Assembly: GCF_030128825.1 (NCBI RefSeq)
Contig: NZ_CP119127.1
Location: 930,001-994,000, forward strand
Source: Sphingobium sp. WTD-1
GTDB taxonomy: Bacteria; Pseudomonadota; Alphaproteobacteria; Sphingomonadales; Sphingomonadaceae
Length of the DNA stretch: 64,000 bases
Direction of reading: 5' to 3'
The position numbers and the translations under genes were made by a program. Under the pieces are notes generated by a model. It searched no databases. It was not told the DNA's origin and was given only the letters and a program-made list of their open reading frames with translations. The stretch's first letter is position 1; each line of letters starts with the position of its first letter. This document shows, piece by piece, positions 57,334-64,000 of the stretch.

Positions 57334-58647
57334 TCAATTCTTTCGAGGTTTCCTGACGATCAGGGTGGCGGCCCCGGCGGCGATCATCATCACGCCGCTC
57401 ATCAACAGGATGTTACGCGGATCGCTGGCCAGCAGCGGGCGGTAGATGACGGGCACGATCAGCGTTTCAAGCAGCATGGGAATGACGATGAACATGTTGA
57501 AAATGCCCATATAGACCCCGGTCCGCTCGGGCGGGATGGCGTTGGCCAGCATGACATAGGGATTGCCCATCATGCTGGCCCAGCCAATGCCGATGCCGAT
57601 CATCAGCAGGAACAGGTGCGCGCGATCGCTGGTACCGGGGATGGCCAGCATCGCGGCACCGGACAAGGCGACGGCCACGGCATGGACATGATGCGGCCCG
57701 ATCCGTCGGCTGAGCGGCACCATGGCGAAAGCGGCGAGGAAGGCGACGGCATTGTAGAGCGCGCCCGCCTGGCCGGTGAGCAGCACCGCCTGGCGGAAGC
57801 CGCCGCTCGTCGGATCGGCGGTGTCGAAAATTGCACGGGCCAGCGCGAAACTGATGAACTGCCAATAGGCGAACATGGCGAACCATTGCAGCAGCATCGA
57901 CAGGGCAAGCTGGCGCATGGCGACGGGCATGTCGCGCACAGCCGCCATGAAGTCGCGCAGCGCCGTGCCGAAGGACAAGCGCTCGCCGCTCATGCGTGCA
58001 ATCTCCTCCGCCGGCAGCGGCAGTTCGGGCACGCGCAGCACGGACCACAGGATCGTCGAGATGGAAATGACCGCGCCGATCAGAAAGGCGATCCGGGTCA
58101 CGTCCGGTATGCCGTTCGCATCGACCAGATCGGCATCGAAGCCCCACCACACCAGCAGCGTCGGCGCCAGATAGGACAGCGTCTGGGCGAGGCCGGTAAA
58201 GGCGCTCTGCGTCAGGAAGCCGACCGATCGCTGGCTCTCATTCAGTCGATCGCTGACATAGGCGCGATAGGGCTCCATGGTGATGTTGTTTGCCGCATCC
58301 AGCATCCAGAGCAGGCTGGCCGCAAACCAGAGCGTCGGGCTGTAGGGCATCATCAGCAGGCCTAGGCTGCACAATATGGCGCCGATCAGGAAGTAGGGCG
58401 TGCGCCGCCCCCAGCGGCTGACCGTCCGGTCGCTTAATGCGCCCACGATCGGTTGCACGAGCAGGCCGGTAACCGGCCCCGCCAGCCAGAGCAGCGGCAA
58501 ATGCGCCTCATCCGCGCCAAGATAGCGATAGATCGGCCCCATATTGGCCTGTTGCAGGCCAAAGGAGAATTGGATGCCGAGAAAACCGAGATTCATTTCG
58601 ACGATGCGTGACAGATGCATTCGTGGTTTGCTGGCTCTGTCCCGCAT
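57334..58647 (-). CDS. MFS sugar transporter (SLC45/sucrose-proton symporter type)
   Basis: 437 residues with about 12 transmembrane helices. Features of the SLC45/SUT group: [40 protein letters not shown], the cytoplasmic loop [20 protein letters not shown], and [16 protein letters not shown]. It should carry sucrose (or a related disaccharide) across the inner membrane with protons. A perfect LacI operator lies at 58710-58721, 62 bp upstream of the start, so it is induced with the enzymes. Confidence 0.87.
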   Translation of the reverse strand: MRDRASKPRMHLSRIVEMNLGFLGIQFSFGLQQANMGPIYRYLGADEAHLPLLWLAGPVTGLLVQPIVGALSDRTVSRWGRRTPYFLIGAILCSLGLLMMPYSPTLWFAASLLWMLDAANNITMEPYRAYVSDRLNESQRSVGFLTQSAFTGLAQTLSYLAPTLLVWWGFDADLVDANGIPDVTRIAFLIGAVISISTILWSVLRVPELPLPAEEIARMSGERLSFGTALRDFMAAVRDMPVAMRQLALSMLLQWFAMFAYWQFISFALARAIFDTADPTSGGFRQAVLLTGQAGALYNAVAFLAAFAMVPLSRRIGPHHVHAVAVALSGAAMLAIPGTSDRAHLFLLMIGIGIGWASMMGNPYVMLANAIPPERTGVYMGIFNMFIVIPMLLETLIVPVIYRPLLASDPRNILLMSGVMMIAAGAATLIVRKPRKN

Positions 58648-58709
58648 AGATCCTCTCCGTCGCCCTTGCGACCTTTCTGTCGTCGATCATACAGAGTGAT
58701 GATGAATAT

Positions 58710-58721
58710 GCAAACGTTTGC
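58710..58721. promoter_or_regulatory. LacI-type operator 4 (GCAAACGTTTGC)
   Basis: Perfect 12-bp palindrome in the promoter region of the sugar transporter, matching operators 1 and 2 base for base. Confidence 0.8.
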
Positions 58722-58796
58722 TTAAGGAGGGCAAATCGACTAAGGGCGAGTGTGCGGCAGATAGATCGTCGGGATGGCCGACCTTCCGACCGGGCG

Positions 58797-59573
58797 TCAG
58801 CCGTCAATACCGATCGTCATGCCCGTAAGCGCTTGCAGTGCCGTGAGCAGGCGATCTCCATGATCGGCGCTAGCTGCGGGAACTGCCGGCTCTTCGCGCC
58901 GCATGGCATGCCAATAGCCACCACTGGTCCGCGCTGCCTCGTCGTTGCTTGCGGCGAGCCAGCTCTGCGTCGCCTGTCCGGTCGCGATGTCGACCGGCGC
59001 GGACGCGCCGCCCATGCGTGTGCGCACCCAGCCTGGATCGACGGCGTTGCTCAGCACGTCACGCCATCGCCGTGCTATCGCCATGGCAAACGCGACGATT
59101 TGAAGCTTGCTATCGGCGTAGGCCTGTTCCGGCTGCCAGCGACGCCGGGTCCAGTCGAGATCATCCACGCCGGCATTGCCGCCCCGGTGAAGCCCGCTGC
59201 TCATGTAGACAAGGCGCTCGGGCCGTTCGATGCAGGCGGTCAGGACATAAGGCGCCAGCAGATTGACCGCGGTCATAACACTGTGGCCGTCCGCCGTCCG
59301 ACCGCTGCCACTCGCGCCATATAGTGCGGCATTGTGGATCACTGCGTCCATGCGACCGATTGCATTCACCGCATCGGCCAAATCTCGTGTTTCCGACAGC
59401 AGGCTGAGATCGCCGGTCACTATTGCCAAAGCTTGCGGCATTTGCGCTGCCAGAGCCGCAGCCCGTTCGGCATTGCGGGCGTGGAGAACGACATCATGTC
59501 CGCCGGCAAGCAACGACTGCGCAGCGGCCAGCCCAAGGCCGGTCGAACTGCCAGTGATGAAAATTCTCGCCAT
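58797..59573 (-). CDS. Short-chain dehydrogenase/reductase A
   Basis: 258 residues. Rossmann motif GSSTGLGLA at ~7-15, D58-like LSLL pocket (TGDLSLLSETRDLADAV), NAALYG near 82, catalytic Ser in YMSSGLHRGG and YADSK (Y-x-x-x-K), VDPGWVRTRMGG. It resembles the classical retinol-dehydrogenase-like SDRs acting with NADPH on carbonyls. It lies upstream of, and apart from, the transporter and on the same strand as HxlR, 55 bp from the HxlR stop, and may be co-transcribed with it. Confidence 0.85.
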   Translation of the reverse strand: MARIFITGSSTGLGLAAAQSLLAGGHDVVLHARNAERAAALAAQMPQALAIVTGDLSLLSETRDLADAVNAIGRMDAVIHNAALYGASGSGRTADGHSVMTAVNLLAPYVLTACIERPERLVYMSSGLHRGGNAGVDDLDWTRRRWQPEQAYADSKLQIVAFAMAIARRWRDVLSNAVDPGWVRTRMGGASAPVDIATGQATQSWLAASNDEAARTSGGYWHAMRREEPAVPAASADHGDRLLTALQALTGMTIGIDG

Positions 59574-59628
59574 ATCGACTCCTTGCTCGGCGCATGGCCA
59601 GCGCCCAGAGGGCCAAAACGCATCGGGT

Positions 59629-60048
59629 CTATCTACGCTGCCAACTATCGCGTTCGGCGAAGATCCTCTGCATTTCCACCATATTCTCGGTGCCCCAGCT
59701 GCATAAAGGCTCGAGCGCCTGAGCGAGGCTTTGGCCGAGGGGTGTCAGCGTATAGTCCACGCGCGGCGGCACTTCCTTGTAATCAGTGCGCAGCAGAATC
59801 CCATCTGCTTCCAGTTCCTTCAACTGCTGGATCAGAACCTTGTCGCTCACGTCGCGGATCGCGCGTTTGAGCGCGCCGTAGCGATTGGGCCCCTGGAGCA
59901 GGAAGTAGAGGATCAACGGCTTCCACTTGCCGGCAATGACCTTGAGCGTCGCATCGAGGCCGCAGGTGAAATTAGGAGCAACGGTTCCAACTGAACACGC
60001 CCCTGCAGGCGTCGGAGCATCAAACAGGGATTTGGGCTCTGCAGACAT
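59629..60048 (-). CDS. HxlR-family transcriptional regulator
   Basis: 139 residues: the winged HTH core is classic HxlR, CGLDATLKVIAGKWKPLILY, FLLQGPNRYGALKRAI, VSDKVLIQQLKELEADGILL, YKEVPPRVDYTLTPLGQSL. Cys residues in GACSVGT and FTCGLD precede the HTH; in related quinone- or aldehyde-sensing HxlR proteins an N-terminal Cys is the sensor. It is divergent from SDR B (60131), and the 82-bp gap carries two half-repeated ACTTRCC-type sites. It probably represses SDR B and itself until an electrophile appears. Confidence 0.9.
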   Translation of the reverse strand: MSAEPKSLFDAPTPAGACSVGTVAPNFTCGLDATLKVIAGKWKPLILYFLLQGPNRYGALKRAIRDVSDKVLIQQLKELEADGILLRTDYKEVPPRVDYTLTPLGQSLAQALEPLCSWGTENMVEMQRIFAERDSWQRR

Positions 60049-60054
60049 TTTCGA

Positions 60055-60092
60055 TACTTACCAAAAGGTGCATACTTGCCGATAGGTAGGTA
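60055..60092. promoter_or_regulatory. Tandem HxlR-type operator candidates
   Basis: TACTTACC at 60055 and TACTTGCC at 60073 are direct repeats 18 bp apart. The second forms an imperfect dyad with AGGTAGGTA (60073-60092), and the first faces AGGT. They lie in the divergent HxlR/SDR gap, where HxlR operators are expected. Confidence 0.5.
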
Positions 60093-60130
60093 CGCCTCCA
60101 GCTACGTGCAACCTTAGTTTGGAGGAATTC

Positions 60131-60865
60131 ATGAAAAGACTGGAAGGCAAGACTGCCATCATCACCGGCGGCGGTACAGGCATCGGCCTAGCATCAGCCC
60201 GGCGCTTCATCGCAGAAGGCGCGTTCGTCTATATTTTCGGACGTCGACAGGAAAAACTCGATGCTGCCCTAAGCGAACTAGGGGCAAACGCCCGCGCAGT
60301 GGCGGGTTCGGTTGCCGATCCTGCCGATCTCGATCGCCTGTTCGAGACAGTGAAGGCAGAGCGCGGATCGATAGACATCCTTTTCGCCAATGCCGGAACA
60401 GGCGCGCTGGTGCCGCTGCCGGACATTACTGCCGACCATTATGTTGAAACCTTCGACGTCAATGTGAAGGGCACGATCCTCACAGTGCAAAAGGGACTGA
60501 AGCTCATGGACACAGGCGGCTCGATCATTCTGACCGGGTCGACCACGGGTGTGATGGGGACACCGGCCTTCAGTATTTACAGCGCCTCCAAGGCTGCCGT
60601 GCGCAATCTTGCGCGCAGTTGGGCGCAGGATCTGCGGGGCACGGGAATCCGCATCAATGTGCTTTCACCCGGGCCAACGCTGACCGAACTGGCGGCCGAG
60701 GTCGTCGGCAAGGAGGCGATGATCGAAATGGGGGCAACTACACCGATCGGTCATGTCGGTGATCCATCCGAAGTGGCGGCAGCCGCTGCCTTCCTTGCCT
60801 CATCCGACAGCAGCTTCATGACCGGAAGCGAGCTGTTCACCGATGGCGGACTGGCGCAAATCTAA
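60131..60865 (+). CDS. Short-chain dehydrogenase/reductase B
   Basis: 244 residues. T-G-G-G-T-G-I-G (ITGGGTGIGLASARRF), NAG at LFANAGTGA, catalytic Ser in ILTGSTTGVMG, Y-S-A-S-K, and the end ASSDSSFMTGSELFTDGGLA typical of classical SDR oxidoreductases. The ATG at 60131 follows GGAGGAATTC; a start 12 bp earlier is possible. HxlR control suggests a detoxifying reductase for a quinone or aldehyde, by analogy with other HxlR-SDR pairs. Substrate unknown. Confidence 0.88.
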   Translation: MKRLEGKTAIITGGGTGIGLASARRFIAEGAFVYIFGRRQEKLDAALSELGANARAVAGSVADPADLDRLFETVKAERGSIDILFANAGTGALVPLPDITADHYVETFDVNVKGTILTVQKGLKLMDTGGSIILTGSTTGVMGTPAFSIYSASKAAVRNLARSWAQDLRGTGIRINVLSPGPTLTELAAEVVGKEAMIEMGATTPIGHVGDPSEVAAAAAFLASSDSSFMTGSELFTDGGLAQI

Positions 60866-61326
60866 GCTGCATGCTGTTCGTTACGCGCCGACTTGCTTTA
60901 GGGCAAGCCGGCGCGAAGTCGCTGATAGGTGGATGATGCACAGACTGCCAGTCCACCTGCATTATGACCGTTAGCGCATCCTGTTCAGAATGGTTTTTGG
61001 ACTGAACGTTTGACACAGCTAACATGCGATAACGAAGAGACCGAAGTTGGGTCCAGCAAATGGTCCGCTAAATGGTAAAAATAGGTCACGACCGCTGATG
61101 GCCCCGCGCAGCGACCGGCAGCTTTCGCACCTTAACCTCTCCGAGCGCGACATTCGTCTTGCCGTTGGCTACCGTGGTGAGGTGCGGAAATTTCGATTAA
61201 CCGAAACAACTACACGTCTCATCACATATTGATCTTTATGGGGGTACTGCAGGGGGATCATTCAGCAACTTTCGAAACAATATAACGCAAAATCATTGCC
61301 TTAGATCGATGCTTAGGTCTGTGTGA
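60866..61326. other. Right end of the island, no gene recognised
   Basis: 461 bp between SDR B and attR. It contains a terminator-like hairpin at 60884-60915 (arms GCGCCG-A-CTTGC and GCAAG-C-CGGCGC, one mismatch), and below that no frame I can support. A 61-codon frame at 61047-61232 has no recognisable domain. The last bases probably contain integrase arm sites, but none was identified. Confidence 0.5.
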
Positions 61327-61344
61327 GATCCTACTCCCGCAACC
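61327..61344 (+). repeat. attR: 18-bp direct repeat of the tRNA-fMet 3' end
   Basis: ATCCTACTCCCGCAACCA, identical and in the same orientation as 2061-2078. It is the right boundary of the island; upstream sequence (CTGTGTGAG) does not continue the tRNA, so this is a partial copy and not a second tRNA. Confidence 0.9.
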
Positions 61345-61366
61345 ATACACACCAGCACCGCACACA

Positions 61367-61393
61367 CGCCGCCTCGGATCATTCCCAAGGCGG
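61367..61393 (+). terminator. Displaced original tRNA-fMet terminator
   Basis: GCCGCCTCGG ... AAGGCGGC hairpin followed by CTCTTTTG, 22 bp after attR. It lies outside the island and at nearly the same distance from the att copy as the hairpin at 2094-2127, so it is probably the tRNA's own terminator before insertion. Confidence 0.6.
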
Positions 61394-61429
61394 CTCTTTT
61401 GCGTCCAAACAACATCAACGCCCTCAATC

Positions 61430-61711
61430 TCAGTGAAAATCCCGCGATTTTGGCAGGATGCGCACGTCGCGGGGGTGACGGGCGGCGGGGGCGGCCTGTT
61501 TCGGCGGTCCGGATTGCGACAATCGGTTGAGGTCGGCGGTGCGGTCATGGATGCGGCTCGCCATCAGATGGACGACGCCCTCCTTGCTGCGCTGCACCTC
61601 GCCCTCGACCAGCATCAGACGGCTGGCCATGACCGGGCGGCGCTGCAACTCGAACAGACGCGCCCAAAGCAGAATATTGGCGATGCCGGTCTCATCCTCA
61701 ATGGTGAGGAA
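61430..61711 (-). pseudogene. dnaE2: dnaE2 (error-prone DNA polymerase) 3' remnant
   Basis: About 93 codons matching the very C-terminus of DnaE2: FLTIEDETGIANILLWARLF, RLMLVEGEVQRSKEGVVHLM, then HPRDVRILPKSRDFH and stop. This OB-fold/terminal part follows ~1000 residues in a full gene; upstream of 61711 the match stops and a terminator-type hairpin (61726-61760) begins. So only the tail remains here, next to attR, outside the island. The rest may lie elsewhere after rearrangement or be lost. Confidence 0.75.
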
Positions 61712-61725
61712 AACCGCATTGCACG

Positions 61726-61760
61726 CGCAAAAGGCCCGGCAAAACGCCGGGCCTTTTGCG
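61726..61760. terminator. Strong symmetric terminator
   Basis: CGCAAAAGGCCCGGC and GCCGGGCCTTTTGCG are perfectly complementary over 15 bp around AAAAC. A-rich and T-rich arms let it work on both strands. It separates the dnaE2 remnant from the amidohydrolase. The 228 bp from here to 61988 hold no gene I recognise. Confidence 0.75.
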
Positions 61761-61988
61761 TTGGAAAACATTTGCGCGATCAAGGGGCAGCCCATCCGTC
61801 ATCGCAGGCGCGCGACCGCGATCCGTGCGCATGCCTCGTCCAGTCCCTGAACGCCGACAGACGCGCGCCAAGGCCAATTGGCGGGCTTTCCCGCTGCCGA
61901 CAAGGGCTGTCGGCAACAGGAAAGCGCGCCTGTCGACAGGCTCCGGTCAGGCCTCAAAGGCCGCCATCTGCCTGTCGCTGCGAAGACC

Positions 61989-63635
61989 TCATGGTAGCGT
62001 AGAGGCCTCCGCATTCTCGATCGTCATGATGCCCGGTGGCATGCCGCGCTCGGCCTTCTGCCGGGCGACCATGGCGCGGATTTCCGCCCGCAACGCCTTT
62101 GCATCATAGATGATGCCGTCCTTGATCGTGTAATCGACGCCGCCGACCCGATCGACCTTGCCGGTCGCGTCATTGAGCCTGATCGATCCGGTGCCGAACA
62201 GCAGCCTCATGTTGGCCAGCGGGTTGCCCTTGATGACCACCAGGTCCGCCTTGCGGCCGACGCGGATGGTGCCGATCTGGTCCTCATGGCCGAGCAGCCG
62301 CGCGCCTTCCTGCGTCGCGGCGTGTATCACCTCCAGCGGGCTGAAGCCGGCCTCGCGCAGCAACTCCATCTCCTGGATATAGCCGAAACCGTAGAGATTG
62401 TAGATATAGCCGGCATCGCTGCCCACGGTGACGCGGCCGCCACGGTTCTTGTACTCGTTCACGAACCGCATCCAGCGGCGATAATTGTCCTTCCACGCCA
62501 TTTCATGCTCGGTGGTCCAGTCGAACCAGTAGGCGCCATGATTGGTGCGGCTGGGGCGATAATAGTCCCACAGCGCCGGCATGGTGTAATCGGCATGCCA
62601 TTGTGCCCGGCTCATCCGCATGAAGTCCCGGCTGGTGAGATAGGCGGTGAAGGTGGGGTCGAGGGTGAAGCCGCGTTCCAGCAGCCTGTCCATCACCTTG
62701 TTCCACTGGTCTGACCCCGGTTCGGCCGCCTGCGCCCACAGCCGCCCGGCTTCGCCAAAGCGCATCTGCTCGTCATTGTTGATGAAGTCGGTGGGGAAGG
62801 CCTGGATGCGCTGGTTGGTGAACATCGCCTCGGGCAGGCCATACCAATGTTCCATGCTTTCCAGGCCCGCGCCCGACGTACCGAGCACATTGGCATAGGC
62901 GACCAGTTGCTGGGCATGGTGCATGGTGCTGTGCAGGCCGAGCTTCTTCGTCTCGTCGAGCGCGGCATAGAGCACATCCTCCGGCGCGCCGCCGATGAAC
63001 TTGATGCCGTCGGCGCCGCGCTTCTTGGCTTCCTGTATCACCGCGCGGGCGGTGGCGGCGTCGTTCACCGGGCCGCGTATCTGGTGGAACATCGGGTAGA
63101 TGTCGATGCGCGGGGCGACGATCTCGTTGCGGGCGCTGCGCGCCTTGATGTCGGCCAGCCATTCGATCGGATGGCCGCTGCCCAGATCGCGCACGGAGGT
63201 GATGCCATGCGCCATCCAGAGCTTGAGAATATAGTCGGACGGCACTTTCTGTGCGTCGCTCAGCGAATGAAGATGGACATGGGCATCGACGAAGCCCGGC
63301 ATGACATAGGCACCGGCCAGGTCGATCTCATGGTCGCCGGGCGCCGCGCGCAACGCCGGATTGATCGCGCCGGGCGCGCCGATCGACTTGATCTCGGCGA
63401 TGCGGTCGTTCGACAGGACGATGTCGAACGGCCCCTGGGCCGGGGCACCGGTGCCGTCGATCATATAGACATGGCGCAGCACCGTGCGCTGGAACGGCCC
63501 TACGCCCTGGTTGCGGGCGGGAATGGGATCGGCCGCCTGTGTCGCCGGCGCACGGGATGCTTCTGGTGCCGCGAGCGCGCTGCCGCTCAGGAGCAGCGCG
63601 GCCAGGGCGAGAATGGGACGGGACCGGACGGCCAT
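61989..63635 (-). CDS. Exported amidohydrolase-superfamily metal hydrolase
   Basis: About 548 residues. Signal peptide MAVRSRPILALAALLLSGSALA, then the amidohydrolase TIM barrel: GFVDAHVHLHSLSD (H-x-H), GADGIKFIGG (possible Lys ligand), LHSTMHHAQQ and SMEHWYG (His ligands), TVGSDAGYIYN (catalytic Asp) and the late GRKADLVVIKGNP flanking beta-sandwich. It acts in the periplasm on an amide, ester or peptide bond; imidazolonepropionase/prolidase-like members are the nearest type I recall. Start at 63635 chosen from the signal peptide and AAGGAGAG upstream. It is encoded downstream of a TonB receptor, as is common for peptide-scavenging pairs. Confidence 0.88.
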   Translation of the reverse strand: MAVRSRPILALAALLLSGSALAAPEASRAPATQAADPIPARNQGVGPFQRTVLRHVYMIDGTGAPAQGPFDIVLSNDRIAEIKSIGAPGAINPALRAAPGDHEIDLAGAYVMPGFVDAHVHLHSLSDAQKVPSDYILKLWMAHGITSVRDLGSGHPIEWLADIKARSARNEIVAPRIDIYPMFHQIRGPVNDAATARAVIQEAKKRGADGIKFIGGAPEDVLYAALDETKKLGLHSTMHHAQQLVAYANVLGTSGAGLESMEHWYGLPEAMFTNQRIQAFPTDFINNDEQMRFGEAGRLWAQAAEPGSDQWNKVMDRLLERGFTLDPTFTAYLTSRDFMRMSRAQWHADYTMPALWDYYRPSRTNHGAYWFDWTTEHEMAWKDNYRRWMRFVNEYKNRGGRVTVGSDAGYIYNLYGFGYIQEMELLREAGFSPLEVIHAATQEGARLLGHEDQIGTIRVGRKADLVVIKGNPLANMRLLFGTGSIRLNDATGKVDRVGGVDYTIKDGIIYDAKALRAEIRAMVARQKAERGMPPGIMTIENAEASTLP

Positions 63636-63664
63636 GCGGCGCTCTCCTTTATCGCTGTTGTGAA

Positions 63665-63698
63665 AGGCGGGCCGGAGCATCACTGCCCCGGCCCGCCT
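63665..63698 (-). terminator. Hairpin between TonB receptor 4 and the amidohydrolase
   Basis: AGGCGGGCCGG / CCGGCCCGCCT, a perfect 11-bp stem with 12-nt loop, no clear T run. Intra-operon hairpin or weak terminator after the receptor. Confidence 0.45.
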
Positions 63699-63708
63699 GC
63701 ACGTCGGA

Positions 63709-64000
63709 TCAGAACTTCATCCGCGCGCCGATGAAGTAGCGGCGACCCAGCGTGTCATAGAGCGACACGTCGGTATTGGCGTCGCCGACCAGCGTCGTGC
63801 CCAGGATCGGCGGTTGCCGGTCGAGCAGATTGTTGACCCCGCCGAAGAAGGAGAAGGTCTCCGTCGCGTCGATCGAGAAGCTGGTGTCGAGATACCAGAC
63901 CGGGTCCACCGACTTCACCACATTGGTCGCGGTCGGATAGAGTTTCAGGTCGCCGATCATCCGGCCCTGCAGGCGGAAGCTTAAGGGGCCGCTGGCATAG
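63709..64000 (-). CDS. TonB-dependent outer-membrane receptor 4, C-terminal part (runs off the window)
   Basis: The last ~97 residues of a receptor barrel are visible: GPLSFRLQGRMIGDLKLY, WYLDTSFSIDATETFSFF, GGVNNLLDRQPPILG and the outer-membrane end YFIGARMKF with terminal Phe. The frame is open to the window edge at 64000 with no start, so the N-terminal plug lies beyond it. GVNNLLDRQPP is characteristic of TonB receptors of sphingomonads and xanthomonads. Upstream of the amidohydrolase on the same strand. Confidence 0.9.
   Translation of the reverse strand, partial: YASGPLSFRLQGRMIGDLKLYPTATNVVKSVDPVWYLDTSFSIDATETFSFFGGVNNLLDRQPPILGTTLVGDANTDVSLYDTLGRRYFIGARMKF

Noticed and set aside
61756..62109. 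Plus-strand frame of 117 codons after the symmetric terminator
   Set aside because: It is largely antisense to the amidohydrolase end and carries no recognisable motif.

Overview
The window looks like chromosomal DNA of a sphingomonad (Sphingobium/Sphingomonas/Novosphingobium group, Alphaproteobacteria). Evidence is the 23S-5S-tRNA-fMet order, a MucR-type regulator, several large TonB-dependent receptors, Ti-type tra genes and high-GC codon use. The genus is an inference.

Layout. 1-2078 is the end of an rRNA operon (23S 3' part, 5S, initiator tRNA-Met). An 18-bp copy of the tRNA 3' end recurs at 61327-61344, and a P4-type integrase lies just inside the left copy. I therefore read 2061-61344 as one ~59-kb genomic island inserted in the tRNA-fMet gene. 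The chromosome resumes at 61345 with a 3' remnant of dnaE2, an amidohydrolase and the end of a TonB-dependent receptor.

Island modules. (a) 2.2-7.2 kb: integrase, MucR, a small excalibur protein, and an IS1182-type element split by an IS256-type element with a clean 8-bp target duplication. (b) 7.4-19.9 kb: an aromatic-ring catabolic cluster with FAD monooxygenase, extradiol dioxygenase, alpha/beta hydrolase, cyclase, FAH-type hydrolase, cupin, DenD-like dehydrogenase, Rieske oxygenase, two LysR regulators and a TonB receptor. (c) 19.9-27.5 kb: TetR regulator with a strong inverted-repeat operator, TonB receptor, exported GH1 beta-glucosidase and exported GH78 alpha-L-rhamnosidase. Modules b and c together suggest uptake, deglycosylation and ring cleavage of a rhamnosyl-glucosylated aromatic such as a flavonoid glycoside. 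(d) 27.9-35.1 kb: decayed defence and IS region with a 5'-truncated RloC/PrrC-like nuclease, IS1380, an IS5-type remnant split by the second IS256 copy, an XRE regulator and a coiled-coil-CHAT protease. (e) 35.7-47.2 kb: fructosamine kinase, AlpA, an ardC gene split by a RIT element (three overlapping tyrosine recombinases), a sigma-region-4-like protein, an MNT-HEPN fusion, traD/traC, an oriT and the MobQ relaxase TraA. The island has mobilisation genes but no visible type IV secretion genes. (f) 47.6-58.7 kb: a LacI-controlled raffinose/sucrose-type locus with GH68 fructosidase, ROK fructokinase, GH36 alpha-galactosidase, 2OG-oxygenase-like protein, TonB receptor, LacI and SLC45-like transporter. 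Three perfect GCAAACGTTTGC operators and one imperfect copy tie it together. (g) 58.8-60.9 kb: two short-chain dehydrogenases around an HxlR regulator.

Functional assignments rest on motifs and gene order read by eye. Substrates (flavonoid glycoside, raffinose family) are inferences.
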